Assembly: GCA_963729365.1 (NCBI GenBank)
Contig: CAVSNQ010000012.1
Location: 1-64,000 of the forward strand
Length of the DNA stretch: 64,000 nucleotides
Direction: 5' to 3'
Source of the DNA: JASHPR01 sp963729365
GTDB taxonomy: Bacteria; Actinomycetota; Actinomycetes; Streptosporangiales; Streptosporangiaceae
The notes under the pieces are model-generated. The model was not told where the DNA came from, ran no database searches, and was given only the letters and a program-made list of their open reading frames with translations. Below are positions 24,730 through 33,563 of the stretch, in pieces; the first letter of the stretch is position 1; each line of letters starts with the position of its first letter. Both the position numbers and the translations under genes were made by a program.

Positions 24730-25125
24730 TCAGCCGGCTTCCTCGGGGTGGTGCCGTTTCTCGCCCAGCGTGATGTTCAGCAGCCAGCCGACCACGCCGA
24801 TGATGATCGCGCCCCAGAACGCCGGCCAGAAGCCGGTGACGTGGAACGGGAGGTTGAGCTTCCCCGCCACCCAACTGGTGAGCCACAACAGCAGCGCGTT
24901 GACCACCAGCCCGATCAGGCCGAGGGTCAGGATGTAGAAGACGCAGCCGACCACCTTGACGATCGGCTTGAGCACGGCATTGATCACGCCGAAGATTAGC
25001 GCCACGGCGGCCAGGGTGGCGACCTTGGACAGCGTGGTGCCGGCGGTCAGCACGATGCCGGGGAGCACCCACGTAGCCACGAGCAGGGCCACGGCGGTGA
25101 TCAGCACCCGGATGATGATCCTCAT
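24730..25125 (-). CDS. phage-holin-family (Phage_holin_4_2-like) membrane protein
   Basis: 131 residues with four hydrophobic segments. The pattern ALIFGVINAVLKPIVKVV and LTLGLIGLVVNALLLWLTSWVAG is the hallmark of this widespread chromosomal family. Despite the name these proteins are not tied to prophages; the function is unknown. It converges on the dihydropyrimidinase gene, leaving only 3 bases between the stops. Confidence 0.88.
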   Translation of the reverse strand: MRIIIRVLITAVALLVATWVLPGIVLTAGTTLSKVATLAAVALIFGVINAVLKPIVKVVGCVFYILTLGLIGLVVNALLLWLTSWVAGKLNLPFHVTGFWPAFWGAIIIGVVGWLLNITLGEKRHHPEEAG

Positions 25126-25582
25126 GCCAGCATCCTGCCATGACGGACAGGACGGTCGTTACCCAACGAATCTCAACGGGCGGCGCGCCGCTGTCGCCCG
25201 GAGCCGCCGGGGAGATATGCAGCGGCCGGGCCATTTTGCTCGCCCGGCATGTCATGCGCGTATTCATATAAGTGACGTGAGATTATCTAGCCGGCAAAGC
25301 AGGTGCCACGTCCGCGTTATAACGGGGGTCGCGGATACGGGGGAGCGGGATGGGATTTGCCTGGGAGCTGACCAATGTAAGGGACTTCGGAATGCCAGAA
25401 GTTTGGGACTTTCCGCCTCAGTCGCCGCGTCATCGCAAGCCGCCGAACAGGCGGGTGCAGCAAGGGGCCGGGGGATTCGCCCACCGCGCCACGGCGGTGG
25501 CCGCCGCCGCGGCGCGCCGCTCAAAGGCCGTGTTCTCCGCGTGGCCCACGCTGTCGGATCACCGGCGGTCATTCTAGGCGGA
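25126..25582. other. gene-free interval
   Basis: No supported gene. A 75-codon frame at 25350-25577 lacks a ribosome-binding site and has shadow-like composition. The interval must hold the promoter of the holin-like gene; no motif stood out. Confidence 0.4.
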
Positions 25583-25834
25583 CTACCAGCGGAAATGGAC
25601 AAAGATCCGGCCGAAGTTCTTCGAGTCCTTCTCGACGCGGTGATAGAGCGCCTTAATCTCCTTTTGCTGGAGGAACCTGAGCACGTGCTTTTTGAGCTGG
25701 CCCGAGCCCTTACCTGGAATGATCTCGACGAGCGGTGCTTTCTTCCTGACCGCTTCGTCCATGATGTCGCGCAGCGCGCGGTCGATGTCCTGCCCGCGGT
25801 TGTAGATGTCGTGCAGGTCTAGTTTGAGCTTCAC
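25583..25834 (-). CDS. mini-Smr domain protein
   Basis: 83 residues forming little more than one Smr domain: KLDLHDIYNRGQDIDRAL, where LDLH is the Smr signature, then VEIIPGKGSGQLKKHVLRFL, containing the GKGSGxLxxxVxxxL motif, and a final beta strand. Smr domains are found at the end of MutS2 and as stand-alone nucleases or RNA-binding proteins. The catalytic HGxGxG motif here reads PGKGSG. Confidence 0.85.
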   Translation of the reverse strand: MKLKLDLHDIYNRGQDIDRALRDIMDEAVRKKAPLVEIIPGKGSGQLKKHVLRFLQQKEIKALYHRVEKDSKNFGRIFVHFRW

Positions 25835-25988
25835 CTGGCCGTCTCCGCTTGGGTGATGCCGCCAACGTCACGCCGGCCGGCGAGCGTAAGTTCCGGCGAT
25901 GGACCCACGGTACGCTGGCGGCCAGCCTGGGCTCGGCTCGCAGTGCCCGGCCGTCGGCCGGGCTACGGCGGTGAGACGTGGTGCGGCC

Positions 25989-26027
25989 CGCACCCTATGA
26001 AGCGGCGGAAAGCCGCGATAGGGTGCG
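25989..26027 (+). promoter_or_regulatory. nested hairpin in the sedolisin leader
   Basis: A 10-bp outer stem (CGCACCCTAT at 25989-25998 with ATAGGGTGCG at 26018-26027) encloses a second perfect stem GCGGC/GCCGC (26002-26006 with 26012-26016) capped by GGAAA. It lies 55 bases upstream of the sedolisin ATG. It may be a 5'-leader RNA structure or the terminator of an unseen upstream transcript. It does not match a riboswitch I know. Confidence 0.55.
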
Positions 26028-26081
26028 CGGCAGTACTTGTCTGCAATTGCAGCCCTCCGCCCGTTAGCCCAGGGGGACTAC

Positions 26082-27551
26082 ATGCGCCTAGCCCGGCCTG
26101 CGGCAGCGGCTGCCGGATTGTTCCTGCTGGCCGCCGTCGTCACCGGGGCCAGCGCGCTCGCGCCGGGCGCGGGCGCCGGCCGGGCCGCGGGCGCGGCGGT
26201 CCCGCCGGGGGACGGCGTGACGATACGGCCGGACGCGGTCCATGCCCTGGACGGGGTCCTGTCCGCGCCGCCCACGACCGCGTTCTGCGAGCAGCATTAT
26301 CACATCGCGTGCTACCTGCCCGCGCAGATCCAGCAGGCCTATAACCTGCCCCGGCTGTACCGGCAGGGAGTCACCGGCCGCGGGCAGACGATCATCATCG
26401 TCGACTCGTTCGGCTCCCCGACCGTCCAGCGCGACCTGGCCAGGTTCGACCAGGCCACCGGCCTTCCCGCGCCGCCTTCGCTGCAGGTCATCCAGCCCGC
26501 GGGGAAGGTCCCGGCGTACCGGCCCACCTCCGACCGGGAGGGCTGGGCCGGGGAGACCGACCTCGATGTCGAGTACGCCCACACGATCGCCCCCGGCGCG
26601 AGCATCCTGCTCGTCGAGACCCCGACCTCGGAGAACGAGGGCACGACCGGCTTCCCCCAGATCGTCACGGCCGAGAAGTACGTGATCAGCCACCACCTCG
26701 GCGGCGTGATCAGCCAGAGCTTCAGCGCGACCGAGCAGACGTTCCCGTCCAGGCGGTCACTGCTCAGCCTGCGCGGGGCCTACATCGACGCCGCGCGGCA
26801 GGGCGTGACGGTCCTGGCCGCCTCCGGTGACAGCGGCGCGGCCGACGTCAGGTTCAACCAGGTCACCTACTACCTGCACCGGGTGACGTCGTGGCCGGAC
26901 AGCGACCCGCTGGTCACCGGCGTCGGCGGGATCCGGCTGCACCTGGGCGCCGCGGGCGACAACGTCAGGGCGCCCACCGTCTGGAACGACACCTACAACG
27001 TGGCCACCAACCAGTTCGTGGTCGGCAACGCCGGGCCGAACCCGCTGGCCGGCGGGGGCGGCAGGTCCGTGATCTTCGCCCGGCCTGGCTACCAGAACGG
27101 GGTGCGGGACGTCGTGGGCAGCCGCCGCGGCGTGCCCGACATCTCGATGAGCGCCGCCTGCAACGGCGCGGCCGACATGTACCAGAGCTTCGCCGGCCAG
27201 CCGGCCGGGTGGTACCCGACCTGCGGCACCAGCGAGGCGACGCCGGAATTCGCCGGGATCGTGGCCCTGGCCGACCAGGTGGCCGGCCACCCGCTCGGAG
27301 TGATCAACCCCTACCTGTACCAGCTCTCGGCACGGCACGCGCCGGGGATCGTGGACGTCGTGTCCGGCAACAACACCGTCTCGTTCAGCCAGGGCGGCAA
27401 GCTGCACACGGTGCGCGGCTTCCTGGCCGGTCCCGGTTACGATCTCGCGTCGGGCGTGGGCACGGTGAACGCGCCGGAGTTCGTGCGTGAGCTGGTCCAG
27501 GCGGCCGACCGCCAGCACGGCGGCCAGCCCGGACAGCACCGCTCTGGCTAA
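26082..27551 (+). CDS. secreted S53 family serine-carboxyl peptidase (sedolisin)
   Basis: 489 residues from ATG 26082 with a Sec signal peptide (hydrophobic core 8-26). Catalytic residues of sedolisins are present: E158 and D162 in WAGETDLDVEYAHTIAPGA, oxyanion Asp in LAASGDSGAAD (about 250) and nucleophile S384 in CGTSEATPEFAGI. These endopeptidases work at acid pH outside the cell. The usual 150-200-residue propeptide is absent: only about 45 residues separate the signal from the catalytic domain. The TAA stop directly abuts the ATG of the psuK-like gene. Confidence 0.92.
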   Translation: MRLARPAAAAAGLFLLAAVVTGASALAPGAGAGRAAGAAVPPGDGVTIRPDAVHALDGVLSAPPTTAFCEQHYHIACYLPAQIQQAYNLPRLYRQGVTGRGQTIIIVDSFGSPTVQRDLARFDQATGLPAPPSLQVIQPAGKVPAYRPTSDREGWAGETDLDVEYAHTIAPGASILLVETPTSENEGTTGFPQIVTAEKYVISHHLGGVISQSFSATEQTFPSRRSLLSLRGAYIDAARQGVTVLAASGDSGAADVRFNQVTYYLHRVTSWPDSDPLVTGVGGIRLHLGAAGDNVRAPTVWNDTYNVATNQFVVGNAGPNPLAGGGGRSVIFARPGYQNGVRDVVGSRRGVPDISMSAACNGAADMYQSFAGQPAGWYPTCGTSEATPEFAGIVALADQVAGHPLGVINPYLYQLSARHAPGIVDVVSGNNTVSFSQGGKLHTVRGFLAGPGYDLASGVGTVNAPEFVRELVQAADRQHGGQPGQHRSG

Positions 27552-28340
27552 ATGATATGCGTGCTCGGCGACGCCCACCTGGACGTCGTCGTCTCCGCCG
27601 CCGGGCCGGTCGCCGAGGATACCGATACGCCCGCGCGCACCTCGGTCGGCGTTGGCGGGCAGGCGGCCAACGTCGCCGCGTGGGTGGTCGCCCTGGGCGG
27701 CACCGCCCGGCTGATCGCGGCGCGCGGGACCGACCTGGCCGGCCAGCTGGTCGCCGGCGAGCTCGCCCGCCGGGGGGTGGACCTGGTCGGGCCGGTCGTC
27801 GAGGGCCGGACCGGGGTCGTGGTGTCGCTGACCGACCGGGGCGCCGGCCGGTCGATGCTCACCGACCGCGGGATCGGGACGGAGCTGGCCGCTCGGCTGC
27901 TGCGGCCCGACTGGCTCGATGGGTGCGACTGGCTGCACCTGCCTGCCTACAGCCTGGTCGCCGAGCCGGTCCTGGGCGCCGCGCTCGCCGCGGCCGGGCG
28001 GGCGCCGCGGCTGAGCGTCGACCTCTCCTCGACCGCCGCACTGCAGGCGTACGGCGTCGGGCGGTTCGCCACGCTGATCGCGCGCCTGCGCCCGGACGTG
28101 GTCTTTGGCACCGAGGCCGAGGCGGCCCTGGTCGGGGAACTGCCCGGAACCGAGCTTGTGGTTAAGCTGGGCGCGCGCGGCGTCCGCGCGGCCGGCGAGG
28201 TCTTCCCGGCGCGACCGACGCAGCCGGTGGACGCGACCGGGGCGGGCGACGCGTTCGCCGCGGGTTACCTGGTCGGCGGGATCGGGCTCGGCCTGGAGGC
28301 GGCGGCGCGGGCGGTGGCGACGATGGGGGCGATGCCGTGA
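27552..28340 (+). CDS. psuK: PfkB-family sugar kinase, probable pseudouridine kinase
   Basis: 262 residues. PfkB signatures are GVGGQAANVAAWVVALGG near the N-terminus and PVDATGAGDAFAAGYLVG with the catalytic Asp near the C-terminus. PfkB kinases phosphorylate many sugars and nucleosides; coupling by a GTGA overlap to psuG makes pseudouridine 5'-kinase by far the most likely role. It starts on the base after the sedolisin stop. At 262 residues it is short for the family (about 300), with a compact lid. Confidence 0.85.
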   Translation: MICVLGDAHLDVVVSAAGPVAEDTDTPARTSVGVGGQAANVAAWVVALGGTARLIAARGTDLAGQLVAGELARRGVDLVGPVVEGRTGVVVSLTDRGAGRSMLTDRGIGTELAARLLRPDWLDGCDWLHLPAYSLVAEPVLGAALAAAGRAPRLSVDLSSTAALQAYGVGRFATLIARLRPDVVFGTEAEAALVGELPGTELVVKLGARGVRAAGEVFPARPTQPVDATGAGDAFAAGYLVGGIGLGLEAAARAVATMGAMP

Positions 28341-29245
28341 CATTCTCGCCGCGGGTGACCGAGGAGGTCGCCGCCGCGCTGCGGAGCGGCGGTCCGGTGG
28401 TGGCCCTCGAGACCACCCTGGTCTCGCACGGGTTCTCCGGCGGCCGCGGGCTGGCGGCGGCGCTCGCGGCCGAGGAGCGGGTGCGCGCGGCGGGAGCGGT
28501 CCCGGCCACGATCGGCATCATCGACGGCACCGTGGCGGCCGGGCTGGGCCACGCCGAGCTCGAGCGCTTCGCGGCGGCCGGCCCCGGGGCGCGCAAGGTC
28601 GGCGCGCGCGACATCGCGGCCTGCGTCGTGCAGGGCGCGCTCGGGGCGACGACCGTGGGCGGGACGCTGGCCGTGTGCCGGGCCCTCGGCATCCGCTTCC
28701 TGGGCACGGGCGGCATCGGCGGCGTGCACCGGGGCTTTGCCGAGACCCTGGATATATCGGGCGACCTGCTCCAGATCGCGCGCACCCCGGCGGTCGTGGT
28801 GTGCTCGGGCGCCAAGTCGATCCTGGACGTGAACGCGACCGCCGAGCTGCTGGAGACCCTCGGCGTGCCGGTCCTGGGCTGGAACACGCCCACGCTGCCC
28901 GTGTTCTACCGCGCGGAAGGCGGCCCGGCGGTGCCCGCGGTCGTGACCACCAGCGGGGAGGTGGCGCGCATGGCGCTCACCCAGTGGCAGCTCGACCAGT
29001 CATCGGGACTGCTGCTGGCCCGGCCGCCCGTGCCCGGCCTTGACATCGAGCCGATCATCGCCGAGGCGGTGCGGCGCGTGCAGCACGAGGGCGTGACCGG
29101 GCAGGCCGTGACGCCCGCCGTCCTGGCCCTGGTCGAGGAGCTGAGCGACGGCCGGAGCGTCGAGGTCAATCAGCAGCTGATCGCCGACAACGCGGCGCTG
29201 GCCGCGGAGGTGGCCGTGGCCTACGCCGGGCTGGCCGCCGGGTAA
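28337..29245 (+). CDS. psuG: pseudouridine-5'-phosphate glycosidase
   Basis: 302 residues from GTG 28337, overlapping psuK by 4 bases. Strongly conserved family blocks are VVALETTLVSHGFSGG, GAVPATIGIIDGTVAAGL, KVGARDIAACVVQGALGATTVGGTL, FLGTGGIGGVHRG, SGAKSILDVNATAELLETLGVPVLGW and a Lys in the ARDIA/KVGARD region that forms the Schiff base. It cleaves pseudouridine 5'-phosphate to uracil and ribose 5-phosphate. Uracil could enter the reductive pathway of the dihydropyrimidinase operon about 4 kb upstream. Confidence 0.95.
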   Translation: MTFSPRVTEEVAAALRSGGPVVALETTLVSHGFSGGRGLAAALAAEERVRAAGAVPATIGIIDGTVAAGLGHAELERFAAAGPGARKVGARDIAACVVQGALGATTVGGTLAVCRALGIRFLGTGGIGGVHRGFAETLDISGDLLQIARTPAVVVCSGAKSILDVNATAELLETLGVPVLGWNTPTLPVFYRAEGGPAVPAVVTTSGEVARMALTQWQLDQSSGLLLARPPVPGLDIEPIIAEAVRRVQHEGVTGQAVTPAVLALVEELSDGRSVEVNQQLIADNAALAAEVAVAYAGLAAG

Positions 29246-29364
29246 AAGCGCCACGTGTGGCCAGAGTGTGTCTAATGAGTGACTGTGGGTACTTACCCCT
29301 GGTACGCCCGCTAGAACGCGGGCCAGGAGCCGCGACCGCGGCCTTGGGTGGATCGGGGGGACAT

Positions 29365-30090
29365 ATGAGCATGCCTCAGGGTGGCGAGTCAGGCCCGTCC
29401 CGGGAGACGGGCCAGCAGGTCGGCGCGCCCGGACAACAGCCGCAGGGGGGCGTGCCAAGCCAGGGCCATGGGCCAGTACCTGGCCAGGCCGGCCCGCAGA
29501 ACCAGCAGTGGACGGGCGAACCGCAAGGCCAGCAGTACGGCACCCCGCCGCCTCCGCCTCCGGGGGGAATGCCCGGTCAATGGGGGGGCGGCCCGATGCA
29601 GGGACTGCCGATATCTCCGGTGAACGAGATCGAGACGCGCGTCACCGGGCGCCGGGTCGTCCAGTACATCATCGACTACTTCATCACCGCGGTCGTCGCG
29701 TCCTTGATCCTCTGGGCGCTGGACCAGGGACACGGCGTGGTGAACGTCATTCTGCTGCTGGTGGGCGTCGTCCTGGCGCTGGCCTGGTACTTCTGGTACT
29801 GGGTCTACCGGCCCTACCGCGCGAACGGGCAGTCGCTGGCCATGCAATGGTTCGGCATCCACGTCATCAGCAAGGACGGCGGGCGGGCAAGCATGGCGCA
29901 GCTGTTCGTCCGCGCGATCCTGCTGATCGTCGACACCCTCGTCTGGGGCCTGGTCGGCTTCATCACGATCATCTGCTCGCGCTACCGCCAGCGCGTCGGC
30001 GACCACGCAGCCAAGACCCTGGTGGTCAGCACGCAGGTCGAAGCCATCTCCGCGCGGCAGGAATACGCGAGCGCGGCCGGCTCGAGGTAG
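29365..30090 (+). CDS. RDD family membrane protein with Pro/Gln/Gly-rich N-terminus
   Basis: 241 residues from ATG 29365 (GGGGGA upstream). Residues 1-85 are low-complexity Pro/Gln/Gly. An RDD domain follows with two or three TM helices: VTGRRVVQYIIDYFITAVVASLILW (Arg and Asp-Asp-like D), and RANGQSLAMQWFGIHVISKDGG, the typical xxGxSxGxxxxGIxVV block. Such proteins are common in actinomycetes and some act as ion antiporters or assembly factors. A strong hairpin follows at 30106-30138. Confidence 0.88.
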   Translation: MSMPQGGESGPSRETGQQVGAPGQQPQGGVPSQGHGPVPGQAGPQNQQWTGEPQGQQYGTPPPPPPGGMPGQWGGGPMQGLPISPVNEIETRVTGRRVVQYIIDYFITAVVASLILWALDQGHGVVNVILLLVGVVLALAWYFWYWVYRPYRANGQSLAMQWFGIHVISKDGGRASMAQLFVRAILLIVDTLVWGLVGFITIICSRYRQRVGDHAAKTLVVSTQVEAISARQEYASAAGSR

Positions 30091-30105
30091 CCGGCTCGCG
30101 CCATC

Positions 30106-30138
30106 CAGACCCGGGCGGCACAGCGCCGTCCGGGTCTG
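30106..30138 (+). terminator. hairpin terminator after the RDD gene
   Basis: A 14-bp stem with one G-T pair (CAGACCCGGGCGGC at 30106-30119 against GCCGTCCGGGTCTG at 30125-30138) and a five-base loop begins 15 bases after the stop. TT follows. It separates the RDD gene from the PAP2 phosphatase. Confidence 0.7.
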
Positions 30139-30174
30139 TTGGCCTGGGCCCGATCGGGGAAGAATGTGGGGGTG

Positions 30175-30762
30175 ATGCGTGAGCGGGTCCGGGATGCCAT
30201 CCAGGGGCTCCCGCCACGCCGGGACCTTCTGGACCGGATCGCCGCCTTCGACCGCGCCGCCGTGCGCCGGGTCGCGCAGACCCGCTCGCCGGTGCTCGAT
30301 CACGTCATGCCCGAGCTGAGCCAGCTGGCCAACCACGGCAAGCTCTGGATCGCGCTGGGCATCGGCCTGCGGGCCACGGGCAACCGGCGGGCCGCCCGCG
30401 CGGCCTGGCGCGGCCTCGGCAGCCTCGCGGTGGCGAGCGCGACGGCCAACATCATCGGCAAGGGCGTGGCGTCCAGGGACCGCCCCGACGCCGAGGTTCC
30501 CGTGGCCCGGCGGCTCCCGCAGGCCCCGTGGACCTCGTCCTTTCCTTCCGGCCACGCCGCCTCGGCGGCCGCGTTCGCGACCGGCGTCTCGCTTGAGATG
30601 CCCGCGCTTGCCCCGGCGGTCATCCCGCTGGCCGTGGCGGTCGGGGCTTCCCGGGTGGTCACCGGGGTGCACTACCCGTCCGATGTGCTCGCCGGGTTCG
30701 CGATTGGCACCGCGGCGGCGGCAGCGACGCTGCTCCGGTGGCCGCGGCGGCCCGCAGCCTAG
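30175..30762 (+). CDS. PAP2-family phosphatase
   Basis: About 195 residues. The three phosphatase motifs are KGVASRDRP (KxxxxxxRP), SFPSGHAASAAAF (PSGH) and SRVVTGVHYPSDVLAG (SRxxxxxHxxxD), so catalysis should be intact. Several hydrophobic helices place it in the membrane, acting on lipid phosphates such as undecaprenyl diphosphate or phosphatidic acid. ATG 30175 was chosen since it follows GGGGGTG closely. It ends overlapping the convergent acyl-CoA synthetase by 4 bases. Confidence 0.9.
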   Translation: MRERVRDAIQGLPPRRDLLDRIAAFDRAAVRRVAQTRSPVLDHVMPELSQLANHGKLWIALGIGLRATGNRRAARAAWRGLGSLAVASATANIIGKGVASRDRPDAEVPVARRLPQAPWTSSFPSGHAASAAAFATGVSLEMPALAPAVIPLAVAVGASRVVTGVHYPSDVLAGFAIGTAAAAATLLRWPRRPAA

Positions 30763-32351
30763 GCGGGTTCGCCCTCCTCGGCCCCGTCCTCCGCGGCCAG
30801 CATGGCGCGCAGCAGTTTGCGGTCGGTCTTCATGACGCTGGTCAGCGGGATCGCGTCGACCAGGCGGACCTCGCGCGGATACTTCACGGCCGACAGGCGG
30901 CGCCTGCCGAACTCGATCAGGTCGGCCGGGCCGACCATGGCGTCCTCGCGCAACTGCACGAACGCGACGACCTCTTCGCCGTACTTCTCGTCCGGGCGCC
31001 CGACGACGGCGGCTCCCACCACGTCGGGGTGCTTCATCAGGACATCCTCGACGTCGCGCGGGTACACGTTGTACCCGCCGCGGATGATCAGGTCCTTGAT
31101 CCGGTCCAGGATGTAGAGGTAGCCCTCTTCGTCGAGCTTGCCCACATCGCCGGTGTGCATCCAGCCGCCGCGCAGCGCCTCCGCGGTCTCCTCCTCCGCG
31201 TTCCAGTAGCCGCTCATCAGCACCGCGCCGCGCACGCAGATCTCGCCTTCCTCGCCGGGCGCGGCGGCCGACGAGTCCGCTCGCTCGATCCGGACCTCGA
31301 CGCCCGGTGCCGGGCGGCCCACGCTGCCCGCGCGCACCTGGCCCCGTGGCGACGTCGAGATGATGGCGGCGGTCTCGGTGCAGCCGTAGCCCTCGCCGAT
31401 CTCCACGTGCGGCAGCCGCTTGCGGAAGTCCTCGACCACCTGCGCCGGCAGCGGCGCGCTGCCGCTGGTCAGGCGGACCAGCGCGGACAGGTCGTAGTCC
31501 TCGAGCGGCTGCTGCAGCAGCATCTGCAGCATCGACGGCACAAGCGGGCTCATGCTGACCCGGTGCTGCTGGGCGAGTTCCAGCCATCCGGCGGGATCGA
31601 ACCAGCGCATGAGCACCGAGGTTCCCGGGCCGGGAGCGTGCAGGCTCATCACGCTCACCATCAGCCCGTAGATGTGGGACAGCGGCAACGGCAGCAGGGC
31701 CGAGCTCAGCTCCTCGTCGTAGGACGTGGCCGTGGCCGCCCAGGCCGCCGCTGACAGCGCGTTATGGCTGATCATGACGCCCTTCGAACGCCCGGTCGTG
31801 CCGCCGGTGTAGAGCAGCGCGGCGAGCGAGGACGGGTCAGACTCGACTAGCCGCGCCTGCGGTGCCACCTCCAGCTCGGCGAACGGTAGCAGTGGCGGGC
31901 CGACGGCCCTGGCCAGTTCCGGCGTCACTTCGTCGGCCACGACGATCGCGCGCACGCTGTGCAGGTGGGCCGCGGCCGCCGTCACCTTGGGCAGGAATTC
32001 CGGCGTCGTGACGACCAGGGCGGCGCCGCTGTCGCTGAGCACGTGCCGCAGTTCGTCCTCGCTCAGCAGGAACAGCACGGGCGTGACCACCGCGCCGGCC
32101 CGCCACACGGCGGCGTACGTGATGCCGACCTCCGGGCAGTTGGCCATGCAGACAACGACGCGCTCACCCGGGAGCAGGCCCGCTTCGAGCAGGCCGCCGG
32201 CTACCCGGCGGACACGCTCGGCGAGTTGCTCTCCGGTCCATCGCTCGTCCTCGTAGTAGAGCACGGAGCCGGAGGCGATCCTGTCCCACGACTGTTCGGC
32301 TAGATGTTGCAGGCTGGCGCCGGTGGGCGGGGTAACCATCGGTGCGGCCAC
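30759..32351 (-). CDS. AMP-forming acyl-CoA synthetase / ligase
   Basis: About 530 residues from GTG 32351, which has GGAGGT 6 bases upstream. ANL-superfamily motifs are present: P-loop YTGGTTGRSKGVMISH, GYGCTETA (A5), GGWMHTGDVGKLDEEGYLYILDRIKDLIIRGGYNVYP (A7-A8 hinge) and the catalytic lysine near PLTSVMKTDRKLLR. It activates a carboxylic acid as acyl-AMP then acyl-CoA. The substrate is unknown (fatty or aromatic acid). It is followed on its upstream side by the MarR-hemerythrin pair in the same orientation, about 157 bases away. Confidence 0.93.
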   Translation of the reverse strand: MAAPMVTPPTGASLQHLAEQSWDRIASGSVLYYEDERWTGEQLAERVRRVAGGLLEAGLLPGERVVVCMANCPEVGITYAAVWRAGAVVTPVLFLLSEDELRHVLSDSGAALVVTTPEFLPKVTAAAAHLHSVRAIVVADEVTPELARAVGPPLLPFAELEVAPQARLVESDPSSLAALLYTGGTTGRSKGVMISHNALSAAAWAATATSYDEELSSALLPLPLSHIYGLMVSVMSLHAPGPGTSVLMRWFDPAGWLELAQQHRVSMSPLVPSMLQMLLQQPLEDYDLSALVRLTSGSAPLPAQVVEDFRKRLPHVEIGEGYGCTETAAIISTSPRGQVRAGSVGRPAPGVEVRIERADSSAAAPGEEGEICVRGAVLMSGYWNAEEETAEALRGGWMHTGDVGKLDEEGYLYILDRIKDLIIRGGYNVYPRDVEDVLMKHPDVVGAAVVGRPDEKYGEEVVAFVQLREDAMVGPADLIEFGRRRLSAVKYPREVRLVDAIPLTSVMKTDRKLLRAMLAAEDGAEEGEPA

Positions 32352-32508
32352 CTGGCGACCTCCAATCGGGGCCTCGGGATCGCGGCAGCGGGGGCGACTG
32401 GCGCGAGGATGTGCTGAGTGCAATCTAAGCGTGATGCGGCAGCGGTGCTTGCGGCGCTACCGGACTAATCGTCGCGGGCCGTGATCCAAGGTGTGCGGAC
32501 GGCTCGAG

Positions 32509-32985
32509 TCATTCGTCGGCCACCCGGGCGAGCGCCCGGGCCAGCAGGTCCCGTTCGCCGGGCGTGAGCGGGTCGAGCAGGTACTCGCGGATCGTCTGCG
32601 CGTGGACCGGCACGGCCCGGCCGAGCACGTCCCGCCCAGCTGGGGTGATGCTCACCAGCACCCCGCGTCCGTCGTCGGGGACGCCGGCCCGGGCCAGCCA
32701 GCCGCGCTGCTCAAGCCGGGTTACCTCGCGGCTGAGCGAGGGCTGCGTCAGCCGCACCGCTGAACGCAGTTCGCCGAGCCGCAGCCCGGGGGGTGTGACC
32801 GGGTCCAGGCGCAGCAGGATCTCGAAATCGTTGATGCTCAGGCCGCAACTGCCGGCCAGCGCGGAGCTGAGCCGGTCGGCTATCCGGGCGTGGGCTGCGG
32901 TCAGCGTTGTCCACACCTGGGCGCAGGCGTACCGGTCGCGGTGGGCGGCGGCCGCGGGCGACGGTGCCGGCACTTCCGGGGTCAT
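32509..32985 (-). CDS. MarR family transcriptional regulator
   Basis: About 158 residues from ATG 32985 (AGGAGG 8 bases upstream; GTG 32994 is possible). The winged-helix core LSINDFEILLRLDPVTPPGLRLGELRSAVRLTQPSLSREVTRLEQRGWLARAGVPDDGRGVLVSITPAGRDVL is a classic MarR domain with the DxRxxx wing. It lies only 13 bases after the hemerythrin gene, so both are probably cotranscribed from the promoter holding the palindrome at 33564-33579, which is a candidate for its own operator. Confidence 0.9.
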   Translation of the reverse strand: MTPEVPAPSPAAAAHRDRYACAQVWTTLTAAHARIADRLSSALAGSCGLSINDFEILLRLDPVTPPGLRLGELRSAVRLTQPSLSREVTRLEQRGWLARAGVPDDGRGVLVSITPAGRDVLGRAVPVHAQTIREYLLDPLTPGERDLLARALARVADE

Positions 32986-32998
32986 CGCGGCCACCTCC

Positions 32999-33532
32999 TC
33001 ACCAGCCTGGCCAGGCGGTCCAGGTCCGCAGCGTGTCCGAGATGTGCTCCTCCTCGTAGCTCAGGTGGGCCAGGAGGTCCGCGCTCAGGTCCTGCAGCGC
33101 CCGGGTGAGCCGATCGCGCGTCGCCGGCTCATCCCGGTCGCCGAGCGCCTGCGCCGCGGCCCCGACGTCATCGAGCAGGCCCGACACGCTGGCATGATCG
33201 GCTTCTAGCTTGTCTACCACAGTGTCGAGACCCGGGTTCATCCGCCGTAGCTCGGGGAAGAGCATGATCGACTCGGCGGTGTGGTGCGAGTGGACGAAAC
33301 GGCAGTAGCGCAGGCAGTTGATCTTCAGATGCCACAGCGGGCCGTTGGCCGCCAGCGACCGGATGCCGGCCGCGACTTCTTCGGCTGAGCGGCCGGCGGT
33401 GACCTCGCCGGCCAGCTGGCGCACCGTGGCCAGGTCCCGCCGGATCATGTCGTGGACCCACCGCAACTCCGCGACGAGAGCCTCACCCCTCGAGTGGGGC
33501 GGGTTCGGCGGCCAGGTCTCAGTCACGGCCAC
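32999..33532 (-). CDS. hemerythrin-like (HHE) domain protein
   Basis: About 177 residues from GTG 33532 (GGGGGA upstream; GTG 33559 and 33526 also possible). Di-iron ligands spaced as in HHE domains can be seen: H in LRWVHDMIRRDL, H and E in FVHSHHTAESIMLFPEL, H in LEADHASVSGLLDD, and H/E in LLAHLSYEEEHI. These four-helix proteins bind O2, NO or peroxide or serve in iron homeostasis. First gene of a two-gene operon with MarR, suggesting regulation by a redox or phenolic signal. Confidence 0.88.
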   Translation of the reverse strand: MAVTETWPPNPPHSRGEALVAELRWVHDMIRRDLATVRQLAGEVTAGRSAEEVAAGIRSLAANGPLWHLKINCLRYCRFVHSHHTAESIMLFPELRRMNPGLDTVVDKLEADHASVSGLLDDVGAAAQALGDRDEPATRDRLTRALQDLSADLLAHLSYEEEHISDTLRTWTAWPGW

Positions 33533-33563
33533 GGCCGGTCCCCCGGACGCGGGCGCCACTTAG

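Noticed and set aside
24730..25125. Phage holin as evidence of a prophage
   Set aside because: This holin-like family is chromosomal and widespread in actinobacteria; no other phage gene is nearby.
25989..26027. Riboswitch (c-di-AMP or other) upstream of the sedolisin
   Set aside because: The hairpin is real, but the conserved core bases of the riboswitch classes I know are absent.
26757..28343. 528-codon minus-strand open frame over the sedolisin and psuK genes
   Set aside because: It spans two well-supported plus-strand genes and has no recognisable domain.
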